DNA from: UBA6522 sp965221035
Lineage (GTDB): Bacteria; Pseudomonadota; Gammaproteobacteria; Steroidobacterales; Rariloculaceae
DNA length: 64,000 nucleotides
NCBI GenBank assembly: GCA_965221035.1
Contig: OZ244860.1
Location: 2,666,001 to 2,730,000 of the forward strand
Direction: 5' to 3'
Shown: positions 26,445 to 35,662 of the stretch, one piece after another
Layout of the letters: each line of letters begins with the position of its first letter
How positions within the stretch are numbered: the first letter of the stretch is position 1
Notes under the pieces: generated by a model
Seen by the model: the letters and a program-made list of their open reading frames with translations, nothing else
The model's database searches: none
What the model was told of the DNA's origin: nothing
Made by a program: the position numbers and the translations under genes

Positions 26445-27407
26445 ATGGAACGCATGCGCATACCAGCCAGAGTACTCTCGCGGGCGACAGGCCGGGCGGC
26501 GTCCGTCGCGGCGCTTGCCTTGTCCGGGTTGGTGTGCGCGGTCGCGCAGGTGCCTGCCATCCAGTGGCAGCCAATGGATGAACTGAACGCGGAATTGCCG
26601 GAGGCGGTTCGGGTATTCGCTGGAATCGATACCGAAATCCCATTGCGGGCCTGGTATGTATCTGTTCGTCCAGGCGCTGATCCGGTTCGGGCCGAAGTGC
26701 TTGTTTCCGAAGACGCCGGGGATCGGCGACAGCGCGTATCGGCCTTTGCGGCCGACACCGGCGCCTGCGTCGTGGTGAACGGCGGCTACTTCTCCATGGA
26801 ACGCATGCCGGCGGTGCACGCCGGGCTGTTGGTCGTCGACGGCGTGATCGAGGCCCCCGCGACACGGTCGGTGCGGCGGGGCGATTTCCACTACGACACC
26901 GCGCGTGCGGCGCTGGGTCTCACGACGGATGCCTTCGACATCGCGTGGGCGACCAGCCGCGGGGGCGAGTTGCAATCGTGGCCGGAACCGCCGTCGCATC
27001 GGCCGGGCGCGCCTGCGGAACTGGATGGAGAGGGAGTCCCATGGCCGGTGGAAGACGCCATCGGCGCGGGCCCGGCCCTGGTTTCCGGCGGGCGCGTTGA
27101 CGTAACAGTCGATGAAGAAGTCTTCTTCGGCTCGGCGATCCCCGATACCCACCCGCGAACGGCTGCCGGTGTCACCGCCGACGGCGCGTTGCTGTTGCTG
27201 GTGGTCGATGGCCGGCAGCCGATGAGCCGGGGCGTCGACCTGGAACAGCTCGCATCCGTGCTGGCGGACATCGGCGCGGAAGAAGCCCTCAACCTGGACG
27301 GCGGCGGTTCGTCGAGTCTGGTCGTGAACGGCCAGCTGGTGAACCGCCCTTCAGGCCTGACGGCCGAGCGCGAGGTGATGAGCGCGATCGGGGTGTTCTG
27401 CCGCTGA
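26445..27407 (+). CDS. Phosphodiester glycosidase (NAGPA-like) family protein, exported
   Basis: A 320-residue protein with a signal peptide (AASVAALALSGLVCAVAQ). The core carries CVVVNGGYFSMERMPAVHAGLLVVDG, DAIGAGPALVSGGR, HPRTAAGVTADGALLLLVVDGRQP and EEALNLDGGGSSSLVVNGQL, the hallmark NGGYF, PRT and NLDGGGSS blocks of the phosphodiester glycosidase family. Relatives remove GlcNAc or other sugar groups from phosphodiesters, often in envelope glycopolymers. It acts after export. The arylsulfatase gene is convergent and ends 38 bases downstream. Confidence 0.88.
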   Translation: MERMRIPARVLSRATGRAASVAALALSGLVCAVAQVPAIQWQPMDELNAELPEAVRVFAGIDTEIPLRAWYVSVRPGADPVRAEVLVSEDAGDRRQRVSAFAADTGACVVVNGGYFSMERMPAVHAGLLVVDGVIEAPATRSVRRGDFHYDTARAALGLTTDAFDIAWATSRGGELQSWPEPPSHRPGAPAELDGEGVPWPVEDAIGAGPALVSGGRVDVTVDEEVFFGSAIPDTHPRTAAGVTADGALLLLVVDGRQPMSRGVDLEQLASVLADIGAEEALNLDGGGSSSLVVNGQLVNRPSGLTAEREVMSAIGVFCR

Positions 27408-27445
27408 CGGAACTTGGCCTCCAGCCGACGGACCCCTGATCCCCC

Positions 27446-29134
27446 TCACTGCCAGTTGGTCTCAAGTTCCTCGACCATCTCGGCGACAAGCGCGGGATGA
27501 TCCGCTGCCAGATCGTGGTGTTCACCCGGATCGGCGGAAAGATCGTATAGCCGCCAGGGCGTGGGGCCTTCTTCACCCGGCCGCGCCTGGTCGATGATCT
27601 TGTAGCTTCCGCGGATGAGTGCTCCGCCGCCCATGCCGCTGACCCAACCTACGGAATAGTCCGGTGGATGCACCGTCTCCGCACGACCGGTCAGATGCGG
27701 CCAAGCCGAACGGCCAACGATTTCGTTGATCACCCGCCCGTCACGATATGGCCCGGCACCCGGGTGCTCAGTACCGGCGATCTCCAGAAATGTCGGCATG
27801 ATATCCATGAAGGTCATGAACTCTCCGCTGACTCCGCCCGCGGGCACTGCGGCCGGGTAGTGCACAAAAGCCGCGGCGCGAAGACCGCCTTCCGTGACCG
27901 ATCCCTTCAGATATCGGAACGGCGCGGTCGCCGCTTCGCCGAAGCCTCGGCCATGGTCCACGAATGAACTGCGTCGGCCGAAATTTTCAAAGCTGTTGTC
28001 GATACCGGCCGGCACCTCCGGCCCGCCGCTCGCGGGCATGCGTCCCGTATCGACGCCGTGCTCGCCTCCTGAGGCGCCATGATCCGCTGTGAACACGATG
28101 ACCGTGTTGTCAAGCTGGCCGCTGTCTTCCAGATACTCCACGACCCGCCCGACGCTCATGTCGAGATATTCGATCATTCCGGCGAAAATCTCCTGCGCCC
28201 TCGAGTAACGGCGCTGTTCCTCGAGGCTCAGGTTCGACCAGGGCTCGGCGACCGGATCGAAACCGTCAAGCGTGGCCCCGGCGGGCAGGACGCCGACCTC
28301 GGCGGCGTTATTGAAGCGGCGTACCCTAAGTTCGTCATAACCGTCGTCGTAGCGTCCCGCATAGCGGTCGAGCCAGTCTTCCGGCAGCTGCAATGGCCAG
28401 TGCGGTGCCGTGTAGGGCATGTAGGCGAACCATGGCGTTCCTTCCTCGTTGGACTCCAGGTACTCGAGCATCTTGTCGGTGTAGGCCCGGGTCGCGTAGA
28501 AGTCCTCCGGGACATCGTCCGGCGTCAGTTCGCGGCCGTCGTCCCAGAAAGCGAACGTACCCCTGAAGTACTCGGCAAAGTAGGGACCGGATCCGATGGC
28601 CAGTGTAAATGAGCGGTCGAATCCACGGGACTCCGGGCGGTAGCCGTCGACATCCCCCAGGTCCCACTTGCCGGTCATGTAGGTGGCGTAGCCGGCGTCC
28701 TGAAGCAGTTCCGGAATCGTTGCGTAGTCGAGGCTCAGCACACCGTCGCGGTACGCCCCGGGATACGGCTGGTTGGCCGCGACAGCACCCGCGCTGGCCA
28801 TCAGCATCAGCCGGGCGGTCCGGCAAGCGGACGACGAGTGCAGATTGTTGAGTCGGACCCCGCCGTACGCGAGGCGGTCCAGGGTCGGTGTCGATATCTC
28901 GCCGCCGAACGCGCCGAGGTCCGTGAAGCCCATGTCGTCGGCGACGATGAAAAGGATATTGGGCCGGTTGCCAACGGTTGTGGGATCTGTCGACGCGGTC
29001 GCCTGCTCCGATGCTGCGGACGATTGCGCCGCAGACCCAATAGCCCCAGTTTGGTCTGAAGCCGGGTCTTCTCCGGTGCACGCGTGCAGTCCTCCGAACA
29101 GCCCCAAGGCAACGATCATGGTCCTATGGTTCAT
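27446..29134 (-). CDS. Arylsulfatase-family lipoprotein with atypical active-site motif
   Basis: A 562-residue sulfatase. The ATG at MNHRTMIV has GAGG nine bases upstream, and the lipobox LHAC follows. The metal-binding start is NILFIVADDMGFTDLGAFGGEI and later FTADHGASGGEHG. The modified-residue motif is SACRTARLMLMA: the expected CxPxR or CxAxR has Thr at position three (C-R-T-A-R), so conversion to formylglycine is uncertain. Substrate specificity is unknown. A DUF6152 protein and a phosphodiester glycosidase are nearby, suggesting processing of sulfated or phosphorylated polymers. Confidence 0.9.
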   Translation of the reverse strand: MNHRTMIVALGLFGGLHACTGEDPASDQTGAIGSAAQSSAASEQATASTDPTTVGNRPNILFIVADDMGFTDLGAFGGEISTPTLDRLAYGGVRLNNLHSSSACRTARLMLMASAGAVAANQPYPGAYRDGVLSLDYATIPELLQDAGYATYMTGKWDLGDVDGYRPESRGFDRSFTLAIGSGPYFAEYFRGTFAFWDDGRELTPDDVPEDFYATRAYTDKMLEYLESNEEGTPWFAYMPYTAPHWPLQLPEDWLDRYAGRYDDGYDELRVRRFNNAAEVGVLPAGATLDGFDPVAEPWSNLSLEEQRRYSRAQEIFAGMIEYLDMSVGRVVEYLEDSGQLDNTVIVFTADHGASGGEHGVDTGRMPASGGPEVPAGIDNSFENFGRRSSFVDHGRGFGEAATAPFRYLKGSVTEGGLRAAAFVHYPAAVPAGGVSGEFMTFMDIMPTFLEIAGTEHPGAGPYRDGRVINEIVGRSAWPHLTGRAETVHPPDYSVGWVSGMGGGALIRGSYKIIDQARPGEEGPTPWRLYDLSADPGEHHDLAADHPALVAEMVEELETNWQ

Positions 29135-29232
29135 TTTCTTGTTCCTCACCCGTTAGGAGGCCCATTGTAGAATGGTTTACGACCTCAATGGGTGGCACGG
29201 TGACTGCGAACCGTGGCCCGTGCGGGCAATCT

Positions 29233-29739
29233 TCAGTCTTTCCTCCTGACTTCGATCTTCCTTGTTGCCGTCTTGGCCGCCGCTTTCTTCGGAACGACAA
29301 TCTTCAGCACGCCCTTTTCGAAACTGGCCGATACGTCTTCGGTGTCAATCTCCGCCGGCAGCCGGAACGAGCGACGAAATGCGCCGAAGCTGCGCTCCAG
29401 CCGATAGTGATGCTTGTCGTCCTCCCTCTCCTCGGTCTGCGAATGCTTCTCGCCCCGGACGGTGAGCACGCCGTCGGCGAGCGTGACGTCGATGTCCTTT
29501 TCGTCCATGCCCGGCAGCTCCGCGGTCACTTCGTACCGCGTGTCGGTCTCGCTCACGTCCATGTCGGGCGAAAAGCGCCCGGACGGACGCGCCCTCGCGA
29601 GGCGCGGCATTTCCGCACCGAAGAATTCCGTGAACACCTGGTCGATCTGACGGTGAAGGGGTGTCAGCCAGTCGTCCGTCAACTCGCGGGTCATGGGCTG
29701 CCTGTGCTTTCGCCATGGAACCAATTCAAGCATCGACAT
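29233..29739 (-). CDS. Hsp20/alpha-crystallin small heat-shock protein
   Basis: A 168-residue small heat-shock protein. The ATG at MSMLELVPW has AAGGAGG eight bases upstream. The alpha-crystallin domain spans about 60-155: PDMDVSETDTRYEVTAELPG, DIDVTLADGVLTVRGEKH, FGAFRRSFRLPAEID and SASFEKGVLKIVVPKK. The C-terminal IxI-like tail is Lys/Arg-rich. It starts 89 bases from the stop codon of the NO reductase gene upstream on the same strand; co-transcription is possible but not shown. Confidence 0.93.
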   Translation of the reverse strand: MSMLELVPWRKHRQPMTRELTDDWLTPLHRQIDQVFTEFFGAEMPRLARARPSGRFSPDMDVSETDTRYEVTAELPGMDEKDIDVTLADGVLTVRGEKHSQTEEREDDKHHYRLERSFGAFRRSFRLPAEIDTEDVSASFEKGVLKIVVPKKAAAKTATRKIEVRRKD

Positions 29740-29828
29740 TTTCCGTCCTCCTTTGCCATTGCCCTTTGCCGCCAACAATCGATTTGGAAGCTTTCAGGCA
29801 AAAAAAACCTTCATTCGCCGCAGTTCCT

Positions 29829-32117
29829 TCAACTCTTGGCCTTGTTCGTGAACTTACCAAGTTCAAGGTTGAGCAGAAACGCGATCAGCAGCACGGCGCC
29901 GCCGGCAAACAGGATGTCACCCGGCACGCGCAGCCACACCAGCGTTTCCATTAGGGGCGAATGCATCAACTCCGGCGAGCGCGCATGCCAGTAACTCTGC
30001 TCGAATGACGCAAGGCCCTGAATGATTCCCTGCGGCAGCAGCGAACCGAATACCATCAGCGCCAGTCCGCCGTTGAAAAGCCAAAAGACCCACTTGAGCA
30101 TTCGGTCCGACCAGGCCCCCGCCGACTGCGGCAGGTCGCGGCGGCACAGCAGCAGCAACCCGATGCCCAGCATGCCGTACACGCCGAACAGGGCCGCGTG
30201 CCCGTGGCTCGGCGTGGTCATCAGGCCCTGAAGGTAGTACAGCGCCAGCGGAGGATTGATGAGGAAGCCCAGCACGCCGGCGCCCACCAGGTTCCAGAAC
30301 GCCACCGCGAGAAAGAACAGCAACGGCATGCGATAGCGGCGCACCCAGTCCGCGTGCCGCTCGGCCTTCCAGTGATCGTGCGCCTCGAAGGCGATCAGCG
30401 TCAGCGGGATGACTTCGAAGGCGGAGAACACCGCGCCCAGCGCAAGCACGGATTCGGGGGTTCCGGCGAAATAAAGGTGGTGGAATGTGCCGAGCACCCC
30501 GCCGCCGAGAAAGATCATGGCGGAAAACATCACGTAAATTGCGGCTGTGGATGCCCTAAGCAACCGCATGTGCACGAAAGCCCAGGCGATCCAGGCCGTC
30601 GCGAACACTTCGAACAGGCCCTCCACCCACAGGTGCACCACCCACCAGCGCCAGTACTCGGCGATGGTCAGGTGGGAATCGCGCCCGTAGAAGAACCCCG
30701 CGCCGAACAGCAGCCCGATGCCGGCCGACGAGAACAGCAGCAGTATCAGAAGCTGCCGGTCCTGCCGCCGCTGGCGAATGGCCGGCACCAGGCATCGACA
30801 CATCAGTACGAGCCAGATCAGCAGTCCCGCGAAGATCAGCATTTGCCAGAACCGGCCCATGTCGAGAAACTCATAGCCCTGGTGGCCGAACCAATAGACC
30901 AGGGTGGAGTCGGTGAGCCGGCCGGTGAGCGTCAGCCATTGGCCGGCCAGGGAGCCCGCCACGGCGACGACCAGCGCCACCCAAAGCGCGTCCACGCCCA
31001 GCCGCTGCAGAGGCGGTTCATGCCCCGATATCTGTGGCGCCAGGTACAAGCCGGCACCCAACCAGGCCGTGGCGATCCACAGTATCGCCAATTGAACGTG
31101 CCAGGTGCGGGTCAGGGCGTAGGGCGCAAGCTCGGACAGCGGCAGCCCATAGAAGTCCTGTCCCTCCACTGCGTAGTGCGCGGTGACGGCTCCGAGGACG
31201 ATCTGCAGCGTCAACAGCAGCGCCACCACCCAGATGTACTTCGCCACGCCGCGCATCGACGCGGTGGGACGCATCTCCGAGACGGGATTTTCCCGCGGAT
31301 AGCCTTCGACGGGCGCCAGATCGGTTTGCCACTCTTCCCGTTCGCGCAGGTAGAACCAGCATAGCGCGCCGACTCCGGCGATCAGCAGGACGACGGAAAT
31401 GAAGGACCAGATAAAGGTTGATCCGCTCGGATGGTTTCCCACCAGCGGTTCGTGCGGCCAGTTGTTCGTATAGGTAACGGTATCGTCGGGACGCAGCGCG
31501 GAAGCCGCCCAGGCTGTCCACCACCACCACGCCACCAGCGCCCGCACATCCTCGTCCGGTTCTGTTCCCAAGGGTGCGTCGGGGATCGCGAACGCTTCGC
31601 GCAGGGCCGCGGCTTCGGGGCCGTCTCCCGCGCCCCCGAAAAGCGCGGTGTAGTGATCAACGATGGTCTCGATGGCGCTCGCCCGCTCGGGGTCCACACG
31701 GATTTCACCCGTCGCCTCATCGTAGGTGTTGACGCGAATGCCGGCCGCCAGGGCGGCCACGCGGCTAGCCCGTTCGGGTTCGGACAAGGCCTCGAACTCC
31801 CCGTCGGCCGTGAGCATGGCCATCGCCTCGCGATGCAGCACATCCGCGGTCCAGTCCGGCGCCAGGTAGCTGCCGTGGCCCCACACCGAGCCCAGTTCCA
31901 TGCCGCCCAGGCGCCGCCAGACGTCACGGCCGTGTTCGATATCCGCACGGGTGAAGATGGTTGCTCCGTTTTCGGAGGATACCACCCGGTCCGGCATCGG
32001 CGGCGCCATCTGGAAAGCCCTGCCTCCGACCAGCAGCAGGGCGCCGAACATCACCACGAGCAGGGCCGCAAACATGAGCCAGAGACGGGTGATGGTGAAG
32101 GTTTCTCGATAGTTCAA
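29829..32117 (-). CDS. norB: Quinol-dependent nitric oxide reductase (qNOR)
   Basis: A single-subunit NO reductase that turns two NO into N2O using membrane quinol. The TTG start was chosen because it gives the family N terminus LNYRETFTITRLWLMF and has GGAG about ten bases before; 37 further in-frame residues upstream look non-coding. The large periplasmic insert, absent from cytochrome-c-dependent NorB, is at about 40-220 (GHGSYLAPDWTADVLHREAM). Heme and iron ligands are expected in RTWHVQLAILW, VVHLWVEGLFEVFA and GTFHHLYFAG. The 762-residue length fits the family. No norC, norQ or norD is beside it, consistent with qNOR acting alone in NO detoxification. Confidence 0.95.
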   Translation of the reverse strand: MNYRETFTITRLWLMFAALLVVMFGALLLVGGRAFQMAPPMPDRVVSSENGATIFTRADIEHGRDVWRRLGGMELGSVWGHGSYLAPDWTADVLHREAMAMLTADGEFEALSEPERASRVAALAAGIRVNTYDEATGEIRVDPERASAIETIVDHYTALFGGAGDGPEAAALREAFAIPDAPLGTEPDEDVRALVAWWWWTAWAASALRPDDTVTYTNNWPHEPLVGNHPSGSTFIWSFISVVLLIAGVGALCWFYLREREEWQTDLAPVEGYPRENPVSEMRPTASMRGVAKYIWVVALLLTLQIVLGAVTAHYAVEGQDFYGLPLSELAPYALTRTWHVQLAILWIATAWLGAGLYLAPQISGHEPPLQRLGVDALWVALVVAVAGSLAGQWLTLTGRLTDSTLVYWFGHQGYEFLDMGRFWQMLIFAGLLIWLVLMCRCLVPAIRQRRQDRQLLILLLFSSAGIGLLFGAGFFYGRDSHLTIAEYWRWWVVHLWVEGLFEVFATAWIAWAFVHMRLLRASTAAIYVMFSAMIFLGGGVLGTFHHLYFAGTPESVLALGAVFSAFEVIPLTLIAFEAHDHWKAERHADWVRRYRMPLLFFLAVAFWNLVGAGVLGFLINPPLALYYLQGLMTTPSHGHAALFGVYGMLGIGLLLLCRRDLPQSAGAWSDRMLKWVFWLFNGGLALMVFGSLLPQGIIQGLASFEQSYWHARSPELMHSPLMETLVWLRVPGDILFAGGAVLLIAFLLNLELGKFTNKAKS

Positions 32118-32361
32118 TTCGTGTGCTCCGTCGGTGCGAGTTCGTCCCGGATGCGTTGCGCACCGCCACCAGACGATGGCGTGGCGGGGACGGAAACCTA
32201 CACTCGGGGAGCGGGTCGCGGCGCACAATTCGGGCTCGTACTGAAGTGAAAACCCGTAGCAGTCGGCGGTTCGACAACGCCGGGAGGAGTGGTGGCGGCT
32301 TGCCGGGTGGACCGGAATGTACGCACGGGAACGGACTTGAATCCGGGCCGCGCTTAACGAT

Positions 32362-33465
32362 CTACGGCTTCAATGCGCGATACAGGAACGGCAGGCTCCT
32401 GTCCATCCGGTAGTCGATTCCCGAATGCGTGTCCGGAAACTCTTCGTAAACGTGCTCCACTCCCGCCTGGCTCAATCGCTTGGAGAGGATACGGGTGCCG
32501 TAGTGGATGTGATACTGATCCTTCCAGCCGCAGTCGATGTAGATGGCCCTTAGCGTTTTCAGATCGCGCGCGTGGCGTTCCACCATGTTGATCGGGTCCC
32601 AGTCAAGCCATGTGCGCCACCGGGCCGGCAGCATCTCGCCGGTTTCCAGGTTGACGGGCAGCCTGAATCCCAGCGGCGCCTCGGGATGGGGGTCGTAGCT
32701 CGCGGCCATGGCCACCATCATCAGGGCATGGACTTCCGCGCTGCTGAGTTTTTCCTTGCGCCATACCCTCTTCAGAAAGCGTGCTACCCGGCCGTCATCC
32801 AGACCGTCCATCGCCCCCATTTCTTCCTTCAGCACGTTGATCGGGCCTTCCTTGCGCTTCCTGGACCGGTGCTTGGCGAGCTCGTTCAGCACGTTGGGCC
32901 AGTCGCAGCGGTACAGGAAATCGAAATGGGCGTCACCCGAGTGGTTGGCGATCGCTCCCCAGTGCCTGGCGTACATCATGCCGTGCACCATCGCCCCGTA
33001 GCCGCCGGATGACTTGCCGAAGCAGCCGCGATGATCGCGGGATGCCAGCGTGCTGAACTCCCGGTCGACGAAGGGAATCAGTTCCTCGGTGAGATAGTGG
33101 GCGTAGCGGCCCATGGCCGGGGAGTCGATGTACTGATTGCCGCCCAGTGCGGTGAAGCAGTCGGGGAAGACGATGATGCACGGACCCATCTTTCCTTCGT
33201 GGAGCAGGCGGGCGGCGCGTTCCGGCACGTTCTCCGAAAAATTGCTCCAGTTGGTATGGGACTTGCCGGAACCGGTGTAGCCCACCAGGTCGAACAGCAC
33301 CGGGAACTGCTGGCCCCGCCGGGCGGCGGTGTCGTAGCCGGGCGGCAGCCAGACGTCCAGCGGTCGGATGTGCGGATCGCCCAGCGCGTTTCCCTCGAGG
33401 ACTTCGGAACGGTGCTCAAGCGTCACGACCTTTCCGGTCGGCCAATCGATCCGCTTTCGTGCCAT
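32362..33465 (-). CDS. Esterase of the enterochelin-esterase/esterase-D-like fold
   Basis: A 367-residue alpha/beta hydrolase. HIRPLDVWLPPGYD and FPVLFDLVGYTGSGKSHTNW form the first strands, the nucleophile is in GCFGKSSGGYGAMVHG, and FPDTHSGIDYRMDRSLPFL holds the likely catalytic His. The oxyanion region is VFPDCFTALGGNQYIDS. There is no signal peptide, so it is cytoplasmic. Family members cleave esters of siderophores or small molecules; the substrate here is unknown. The ATG has GGAAG upstream. It is divergent from the TctA gene, with a short shared upstream region. Confidence 0.85.
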   Translation of the reverse strand: MARKRIDWPTGKVVTLEHRSEVLEGNALGDPHIRPLDVWLPPGYDTAARRGQQFPVLFDLVGYTGSGKSHTNWSNFSENVPERAARLLHEGKMGPCIIVFPDCFTALGGNQYIDSPAMGRYAHYLTEELIPFVDREFSTLASRDHRGCFGKSSGGYGAMVHGMMYARHWGAIANHSGDAHFDFLYRCDWPNVLNELAKHRSRKRKEGPINVLKEEMGAMDGLDDGRVARFLKRVWRKEKLSSAEVHALMMVAMAASYDPHPEAPLGFRLPVNLETGEMLPARWRTWLDWDPINMVERHARDLKTLRAIYIDCGWKDQYHIHYGTRILSKRLSQAGVEHVYEEFPDTHSGIDYRMDRSLPFLYRALKP

Positions 33466-33561
33466 GTTCAACGCTTCCCGTCAGGCTCGGCCTCAGTAGG
33501 GTTCGGGCCAGGGTGATATTATCCCCCCGCCCCCGAACATTGACCAATTTCCGAGACTTCG

Positions 33562-35598
33562 ATGCTGGAAACCATGCTGGAAGCCCTGTTCGCAGGGTTG
33601 GGCCTGATCTTTCAATGGCATGTGCTGGCGTATTTTGCGCTTGGCTGCGCCATCGGCATTCTCATGGGTGCGATCCCGGGCCTCGGCGGCGCCATCGGCC
33701 TGGTGCTGCTGCTGCCGTTCACCTTCAGCATGGAGCCGGTGGCGGCTTTCGCGCTGCTGTTGGCGTCATGGGCGTCGACCTCCACCAGCGGCGCCATTAC
33801 TTCCGTCCTGCTCGGCATCCCCAGCACGGCGGCTTCCCAGGCCACGGTGCTCGACGGTTATCCGATGGCCAAGCGCGGCGAGGCGGCGCGGGCGCTGGGC
33901 GCGGCCTTTACCTCTTCGGCGATCGGCGGAGTGTGCGGGGCCGTGGCGCTGGGCATCTCGCTGCCGCTCATCCTGCCGGTCATCCTCGCGTTCGAGTCGC
34001 CGGAAACCTTCATGCTGGGCGTGCTGGGTCTGGCCATGGTCGGCTCGCTCTCCGGACGATCGATCCTCAAGGGCGTCACAGCGGCGATGCTCGGACTGCT
34101 GCTGGCCATGGTGGGATTCCCGGAGTCCCAGGCGATTCCGCGCTACACGTTCGGAACCCTGTATCTGCTGGATGAGCTGCCCCTGATACCGGTGCTGCTG
34201 GGGCTTTTCGCGATCCCGGAGATCATGGAACTGGCGATCAAGAACGTCTCCATCGCCCGCAGCGGCCGGACGGCGGACACTCGCCGCGGCCTGCTGATCG
34301 GAGTGCGGGACGCTCTGCGGCGCTGGTGGCTGGTGGTTCGATGCAGCGTGATTGGTGCCTACATAGGTATGCTGCCGGGGCTCGGCGCCTCCATTGTCGG
34401 TTGGGTCACCTACGGCCACGCCATGCAGAGCGCCAAGGACCAGTCGCGGTTCGGCCAGGGCGACCTGCGCGGCGTGCTGGCGCCGGAGGCGGCCAACAAT
34501 GCCCTGCGGGGCGGGGCGCTCATACCCACTGTCACCATGGGCATACCTGGCAGCGTCGGAACGGCCGTGCTCATGGGCGCGCTCATCATGCTGGGCCTGC
34601 GGCCGGGCCCCGGCATGCTGGAGGCCGAACTGCCCATGACGTTCAGCTTCGTGTGGATGATCGCCTTCGCCAGCGTCATCGCCACCGTGGTCCTGCTCTG
34701 GACGGTGGAGCATGTGGCCAAGGTGGCGCTGCTTCCCGGGCACATGGTGGTGCCGGGCGTGCTGCTCTTCGTCTACATGGGCGCCTGGCTGGGCGGCGCG
34801 TCGGTGGGCGACTGGGTGAGCTGCACCCTGTTCGGCGCGCTCGGATTTTTCATGAAGCGCGGCGGCTGGCCACGACCGCCGGTGATCCTGGCGCTGGTGC
34901 TGGGAGGCATACTCGAAGGATCATTCCAGATCAGCATGCGCGTGCACCAGGGTATCGGTTGGCTCGAGCGGCCCATCGTACTGCTGTTGGTGCTGGTGAT
35001 CATCGTGACGCTGGTCTTCGCCGCCCGGGGCATCGCCCGGCAGCGGATCAAGGGTAGGCCGGAGGCCGGCGAGGCTTCCGAGCGCAATCCGGCCCTCTCG
35101 CTGCCGTTTTCGCTGATGCTCTTCATAGTGTTTGTCTGGGCCGGTTTCTCGTCGTTGGAGTGGCCGCCGCCCGTGAGGCAGTTTCCGCTGCTGATTACCG
35201 TTCCGGGTGCCTTGTTGGCGCTGGTCGTCACGGTCCGGGACCTGCTCGACCTGCTGGCGGCGAATCGGGCGGCGGGCGATTGGCGGGTTACGCTCAAGGG
35301 GGCTTCCAGAGACGCGTGGTTGGCTGAGGCTCTGCCCTTTTTCGGCTATCTGGCCGGGATCCTGGTATTGACCCTGTTGGTCGGACAGAAGATCGCCATG
35401 CCCGTCTTCATCGGTTTGTACCTGTTGCGATGGGGTGGCTACCGGAAGCGGTTCGCGTTGGGCTACGCGATGGCGGGCTGGGCGGTGCTGGTGTTCTTCT
35501 ACGATCAAGTGATGGGCATGCTGTTCCATACTTCCTGGCTCGCGCTCTGGTTGCAGTCGGTGTTGCCAAGCGGAGTGCCCGAATGGCTGATCATTTGA
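33562..35598 (+). CDS. Tripartite tricarboxylate transporter, fused TctA-TctB permease
   Basis: A 678-residue membrane protein. Residues 1-500 are the large TctA subunit with the glycine-rich signatures GAIPGLGGAIGLVLLLPFTF, LGIPSTAASQATVLDGYPMAKRG and GAYIGMLPGLGASIVGW. The last 170 residues have four more hydrophobic segments (SLPFSLMLFIVFVWAGF; LLITVPGALLALVVTV; FFGYLAGILVLTLLVG; AMAGWAVLVFFYDQVMGMLF) that match the small TctB subunit, so the two membrane subunits are fused. Such systems import carboxylates with a periplasmic TctC protein; a candidate lies at 42.3-43.4 kb on the other strand. Confidence 0.93.
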   Translation: MLETMLEALFAGLGLIFQWHVLAYFALGCAIGILMGAIPGLGGAIGLVLLLPFTFSMEPVAAFALLLASWASTSTSGAITSVLLGIPSTAASQATVLDGYPMAKRGEAARALGAAFTSSAIGGVCGAVALGISLPLILPVILAFESPETFMLGVLGLAMVGSLSGRSILKGVTAAMLGLLLAMVGFPESQAIPRYTFGTLYLLDELPLIPVLLGLFAIPEIMELAIKNVSIARSGRTADTRRGLLIGVRDALRRWWLVVRCSVIGAYIGMLPGLGASIVGWVTYGHAMQSAKDQSRFGQGDLRGVLAPEAANNALRGGALIPTVTMGIPGSVGTAVLMGALIMLGLRPGPGMLEAELPMTFSFVWMIAFASVIATVVLLWTVEHVAKVALLPGHMVVPGVLLFVYMGAWLGGASVGDWVSCTLFGALGFFMKRGGWPRPPVILALVLGGILEGSFQISMRVHQGIGWLERPIVLLLVLVIIVTLVFAARGIARQRIKGRPEAGEASERNPALSLPFSLMLFIVFVWAGFSSLEWPPPVRQFPLLITVPGALLALVVTVRDLLDLLAANRAAGDWRVTLKGASRDAWLAEALPFFGYLAGILVLTLLVGQKIAMPVFIGLYLLRWGGYRKRFALGYAMAGWAVLVFFYDQVMGMLFHTSWLALWLQSVLPSGVPEWLII

Positions 35599-35662
35599 TC
35601 TCGCCGGTCTGCGCCTGACCAGGGCGGGTCGGCCAGGTTCGCGCACTTGAGCCGGAACGACA

